From Limnomonas spitsbergensis (taxonomy: Eukaryota; Chlorophyta; Chlorophyceae; Chlamydomonadales): a stretch of DNA of 64,000 nt. Below the pieces are notes generated by a model. The model searched no databases. It saw only the letters and a list, made by a program, of their open reading frames with translations, and had not been told where the DNA came from. Of the stretch, positions 59,846 through 64,000 are shown in pieces. The stretch covers positions 62,001 to 126,000 of the forward strand of contig JAYJMM010000040.1 of NCBI GenBank assembly GCA_037349105.1. The letters run 5' to 3'. Positions within the stretch are counted from its first letter, which is position 1. Every line of letters starts with the position of its first letter. Both the position numbers and the translations under genes were made by a program.

Positions 59846-62058
59846 TAGCCCTCTCCCGAGTCCACCCCGAGCCCTCTCCAGTACCCTCTCCAGTGCCATC
59901 CGACTCTCCGACTCCATCGCTTTATTGTAGAATGCCTTGTTACGCACATATATTTTTCATTTTTCAAAAGGGACATCCTTCATGCAGACGCAGCTACAGA
60001 CTCAACATGAACATCCGCAATAGCATTTGTTTAATGATAGACTTTCAAAGTAATGCATGATATTGTGATTGATGTAAATGGGTTTGTGAGAGGGGGTGTT
60101 GATTGAAGTAACTTGCAGTCATGCATGCGGTCAGACCATGGGTTCTTAATTTACTCAGGTTCATCGGGCCGAACAGCCAAGGACTCTGCTGCATGGAGCA
60201 CACTAGCTCAAACTGTGGGCACCAAGCCTATACAGGAGGTGAAGAGAGAGGGGGCGCTGACCACAATAATGTGCGGTAATGCAGTCGTACCATGACCTAT
60301 TAATTTATTCAGCTACATCTGGTAGAACAGATGAGAACCATGTAACATGGTTGGCACAAGCTCGGGGCAGTAACTGCAAGCCTAGACATGAAGTGAAGGA
60401 AGAGATAGCGTGCGTCGACCACCATAAGCTGCGATGTTGCGGATTCATAATATATTTATGGACATCGGGCTGAACAGTCAAGAACTCCGGAACATGGAGC
60501 ACAAAAGCCGGGATAGTGACAGCAAGCCTATGCAGGAAGTGAATGAAGAGAGAGTGAGCGCTGATCACAATAAGCTGCGGTGATGCGGTAGGGCCATGTG
60601 TTATTAATTTACACAGGTTCAATGGGCTGAACAGCCAGGCCACTGCAGCATGGGGCGCACTAGCTCGTGCTAGTGACAAGGAGCATAGACATGAACTGAA
60701 TGAAGAGAGAGTGAGCGCAGACTGCAAAAAAGTTGCAGTGACGCGGCCGGGCTATGCGTTATTGTTTTACTCGGGTTCATCGGGCAGAAAAGCCAACAAC
60801 TCTGCAATATGGAGCACACTAGCTCAGGCCATTAGGCAACAAGCCTAGACAGGAAGTGAAGGACGGAATATGGGGTGCTGACTGCAATAAGTTGCGGTGA
60901 TGCGGTCGAGCCATGTGTTATTAATTCACCCAGGTTCATCGAGCTGAACAACCAAGACATCTGCAACATGGAGCACCCTAGCTCAAACCAGTGGGCACCA
61001 AGCCTAGGCAAGAAGTGGAGGAAGAGAGAGGGGTCGCTGACCGCAACCCTCCACCGCTTGCAGAGGCATGTAGGGGTATGCACCTTCCACCACTTGCATG
61101 TGCAGGTGGGGGACGCACCCTCCACCACATGCATGTGCGTGTATGGGTATGCACCCTCCAATGCTTGCAAAGGCATGTAGGGGTATGCATACCTGAGTGG
61201 TCTACTAGTAGCCATCAGCCATTCCGAATCTGGAACTGCCCGCCTGCAGCTACAGCGAGCATGCACACCAGCATGGAGCTGCTGGCGAGTGGTGAGCTTC
61301 CATGCCAAAATATAAAATTATAGATGCTAACCAGCTTAGTGAACAGCCTGCACCATCTGGCGAGCTTGCGCACTAGCGTGACGCTTCTGGCCATCTTGCA
61401 CACCAGCTATCCGCATGAAGTTGGTGGTCAGCTTGCGCACCGGCGTGCTTGGAGCTGAGGGACAACTTGCACACCAGCATGGAGCCCTCTCCAGTACCCT
61501 CTCCCGTGCCCTCCCCCGAGCCCTCTCATGTGCCCTCTCCCGTGCCCTCTCCAGTGCCATCCCCTGTGCCCTCCCCCGAGCCCTCTCCTGTGCCCTCCCA
61601 TGAACCCTCTCCTGTAACCTATCATATGCCCTCCCCCGTGCTTTCTCCAGTGCCATCATCCGTGCCCTCCCCCGAGCCCGCTCCAGTTCCCTCTCCAGTG
61701 CCCTCCCCCGAGCCCTCCCCAGTACCCTCTCCCGTGCCCTCTCCAGTGCCATTCCACGTGCCCTCCCTCGAGCCCTCCCCTGTACCCTCCCCTGTTCCCT
61801 CTTCCGAGCCCTCTCCAGTAACCTCCCCCGAGCCCTCCCCCGAGCCCTCCCATGTACCCTCCCCCCATGCCCTCCCCCGAGCCCTCTCATGTGCCCTCCC
61901 CCAAGCCCTCTCCAGAACCCTCCCCCGAGCCCTCATCAGAACCCTCCCCCGAGCCTTCTCTAGTGCCCTCCCCCGTGCCCTCCCCCGAGCCCTCTCCAGT
62001 ACCCTCACACAAGCCCTCTTCAGTGCCCTCTCCCGAGCCCTCTCCAGTGCCCTCCCCC
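59846..62058. repeat. Satellite unit U21 (2,213 bp)
   Basis: Lacks 72 bp of PSP tract after CTTCCGAGCCCTCTCCAGTA near 61819, with breakpoints different from those in U12. Private: AACTGCCCGCC near 61235 and CTATCCGCATG near 61409. Confidence 0.95.
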
Positions 62059-64000
62059 TAGCCCTCTCCCGAGTCCACCCCGAGCCCTCTCCAGTACCCT
62101 CTCCAGTGCCATCCGACTCTCCGACTCCATCGCTTTAGTGTAGAATGTCTTGTTACGCACATATATTTTTCATTTTTCAAAAGGGACATCCTTCATGCAG
62201 ACGCAGCTACAGACTCAACATGAACATCCGCAATAGCATTTGTTTAATGATAGACTTTCAAAGTAATGCATGATATTGTGATTGATGTAAATGGGTTTGT
62301 GAGAGGGGGTGTTGATTGAAGTAACTTGCAGTCATGCATGCGGTCAGACCATGGGTTCTTAATTTACTCAGGTTCATCGGGCCGAACAGCCAAGAACTCT
62401 GCTGCATGGAGCACACTAGCTCAAACTGTGGGCACCAAGCCTATACAGGAGGTGAAGAGAGAGGGGGCGCTGACCACAATAATGTGCGGTAATGCAGTCG
62501 TACCATGACCTATTAATTTATTCAGCTACATCTGGTAGGACAGATGAGAACCATGTAACATGGTTGGCACAAGCTCGGGGCAGTAACTGCAAGCCTAGAC
62601 ATGAAGTGAAGGAAGAGATAGCGTGCGTCGACCACCATAAGCTGCGATGTTGCGGATTCATAATATATTTATGGACATCGGGCTGAACAGTCAAGAACTC
62701 CGGAACATGGAGCACAAAAGCCGGGATAGTGACAGCAAGCCTATGCAGGAAGTGAAGGAAGAGAGAGTGAGCGCTGATCACAATAAGCTGCGGTGATGCG
62801 GTAGGGCTATGTGTTATTAATTTACACAGGTTCAATGGGCTGAACAGCCAGGCCACTGCAGCATGGGGCGCACTAGCTCGTGCTAGTGACAAGGAGCATA
62901 GACATGAACTGAATGAAGAGAGAGTGAGCGCAGACTGCAAAAAAGTTGCAGTGACGCGGCCGGGCTATGCGTTATTGTTTTACTCGGGTTCATCGGGCAG
63001 AAAAGCCAACAACTCTGCAATATGGAGCACACTAGCTCAGGCCATTAGGCAGCAAGCCTAGACAGGAAGTGAAGGACGGAATAGGGGGTGCTGACTGCAA
63101 TAAGTTGCGGTGATGCGGTCGAGCCATGTGTTATTAATTCACCCAGGTTCATCGAGCTGAACAACCAAGACATCTGCAACATGGAGCACCCTAGCTCAAA
63201 CCAGTGGGCACCAAGCCTAGACAAGAAGTGGAGGAAGAGAGAGGGGTCGCTGACCGCAACCCTCCACCGCTTGCAGAGGCATGTAGGGGTATGCACCTTC
63301 CACCACTTGCATGTGCAGGTGGGGGACGCACCCTCCACCACATGCATGTGCGTGTATGGGTATGCACCCTCCAATGCGTGCAAAGTCTTGTGGGGGTATG
63401 CATACCTGAGTGGTCTACTAGTAGCCATCAGCCATTCCGAATCTGGAACTGCTGGCCTGCAGCTACAGCGAGCATGCACACCAAAATGGAGCTGCTGGCG
63501 AGTGGTGAGCTTCCATGCCAAAATATAAAATTATAGATGCTAGCCAGCTTAGTGAACAGCCTGCACCATCTGGCGAGCTTGCGCACTAGCGTGACGCTTC
63601 TGGCCATCTTGCACACCAGCTATCCACATGAAGTTGGTGGTCAGCTTGCGCACCGGCGTGCTTGGAGCTGAGGGACAACTTGCACACCAGCATGGAGCCC
63701 TCTCCAGTACCCTCTCCCGTGCCCTCCCCCGAGCCCTCCCCAGTACCCTCTCCCGTGCCCTCTCCAGTGCCATCCCCTGTGCCCTCCCCCGAGCCCTCTC
63801 CTGTGCGCTCCCATGAACCCTCTCCTGTAACCTATCATGTGCCCTCCCCCGTGCTTTCTCCAGTGCCATCATCCGTGCCCTCCCCCGAGCCCGCTCCAGT
63901 TCCCTCTCCAGTGCCCTCCCCCGAGCCCTCCTCAGTACCCTCTCCCGTGCCCTCTCCAGTGCCATTCCACGTGCCCTCCCTCGAGCCCTCCCCTGTACCC
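62059..64000. repeat. Satellite unit U22, cut by the window edge (1,942 bp)
   Basis: Ends inside the PSP tract. Private changes include GCGTGCAAAGTCTTG near 63376 and CTATCCACATG near 63620. The array therefore continues to the right. Confidence 0.95.

Larger units (their letters stand above)
14526..64000. repeat. Macrosatellite: 22 head-to-tail units, normally 2,285 bp, open at right edge
   Basis: Taking the TAG that ends the PSP tract as unit start, units begin at 14526, 16811, 19096, 21381, 23666, 25950, 28234, 30518, 32803, about 34787, 37072, 39357, 41569, 43854, 46139, 48424, 50709, 52993, 55276, 57561, 59846 and 62059. Twenty-one are complete. Lengths are 2,283-2,285 except U9 (1,984), U12 (2,212) and U21 (2,213). 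Units differ by scattered single bases and are otherwise the same along their length. Order inside a unit: a 0.3-kb AT-rich segment, six 155-bp repeats, four 36-bp repeats, a degenerate 33-bp repeat zone, and a 0.65-kb PSP tract. The array abuts the HRGP gene with no gap and shares its last roughly 150 bp. Confidence 0.97.

Noticed and set aside
14526..64000. CRISPR array or other spacer-based system
   Set aside because: Units are 2.3 kb and homogeneous without variable spacers, and the window is eukaryotic.
14526..64000. rDNA or spliced-leader tandem cluster
   Set aside because: No rRNA, 5S, snRNA or tRNA-like conserved stretch could be found in the unit.
14526..64000. Calling the array centromeric or subtelomeric
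   Set aside because: No telomere repeat or other positional evidence is in the window. Only mapping could show this.

Overview
The window is nuclear DNA of a eukaryote. It has GT-AG introns that join reading frames in phase, very low gene density, large tandem repeats, transposon debris, and a Ser-Pro-rich hydroxyproline-rich-glycoprotein-like (HRGP) gene. Such (SP)n proteins are typical of green algal and plant walls and extracellular matrix. A green alga is my best guess, but no marker gene fixes the lineage and another protist is possible.

Layout. (1) 1-6139 is a transposon-derived, roughly palindromic block. A Pif1-like superfamily 1 helicase lies on the minus strand (946-2359) and a decayed, internally deleted helicase copy lies on the plus strand (4524-5013). 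Between them is a foldback structure with arms of about 430 bp (2491-2921 and 3025-3457). Each helicase copy is followed in its own direction by a short acidic exon (447-746 on minus; about 5085-5288 on plus). Each of those splices in phase to a different downstream exon, one running off the left edge and one ending in eight 16-residue Gly-Met-Pro repeats (5426-6139). Plus-strand remnants at 3504-4390 look like the Rep-side part of a Helitron-like protein. (2) 6533-8640 holds about 12 copies of a 186-bp tandem repeat, each with a splice-site-flanked 19-nt block. (3) 8641-9620 has no recognisable gene. (4) 9621-14528 is a three-exon gene: a small Cys-containing domain between Pro-rich linkers, then about 1,300 residues of (PSPx)n. 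(5) 14526-64000 is a macrosatellite: 21 complete units and one partial unit, normally 2,285 bp, all head to tail and continuing past the right edge.

Each satellite unit is itself built from smaller repeats: six copies of a 155-bp repeat (an apparently decayed 52-codon repeat), four copies of a 36-bp repeat, a degenerate 33-bp repeat, and a 0.65-kb PSP tract whose last bases match the end of the upstream HRGP gene. The array therefore appears to have grown from the 3' end of that gene. Shared private variants divide it into blocks (U1-U2, U3-U8 with U5-U7 nested inside, U9-U12, U13-U18, U19-U22), which records stepwise local duplication.

No rRNA, tRNA, CRISPR array or bacterial-type operon was seen. 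I found no convincing new biochemical system. The most notable items are the satellite that appears to be born from a gene 3' end, the spliced HRGP gene model, the inverted Helitron-like pair with complementary losses, and the repeat carrying microexon-like blocks.
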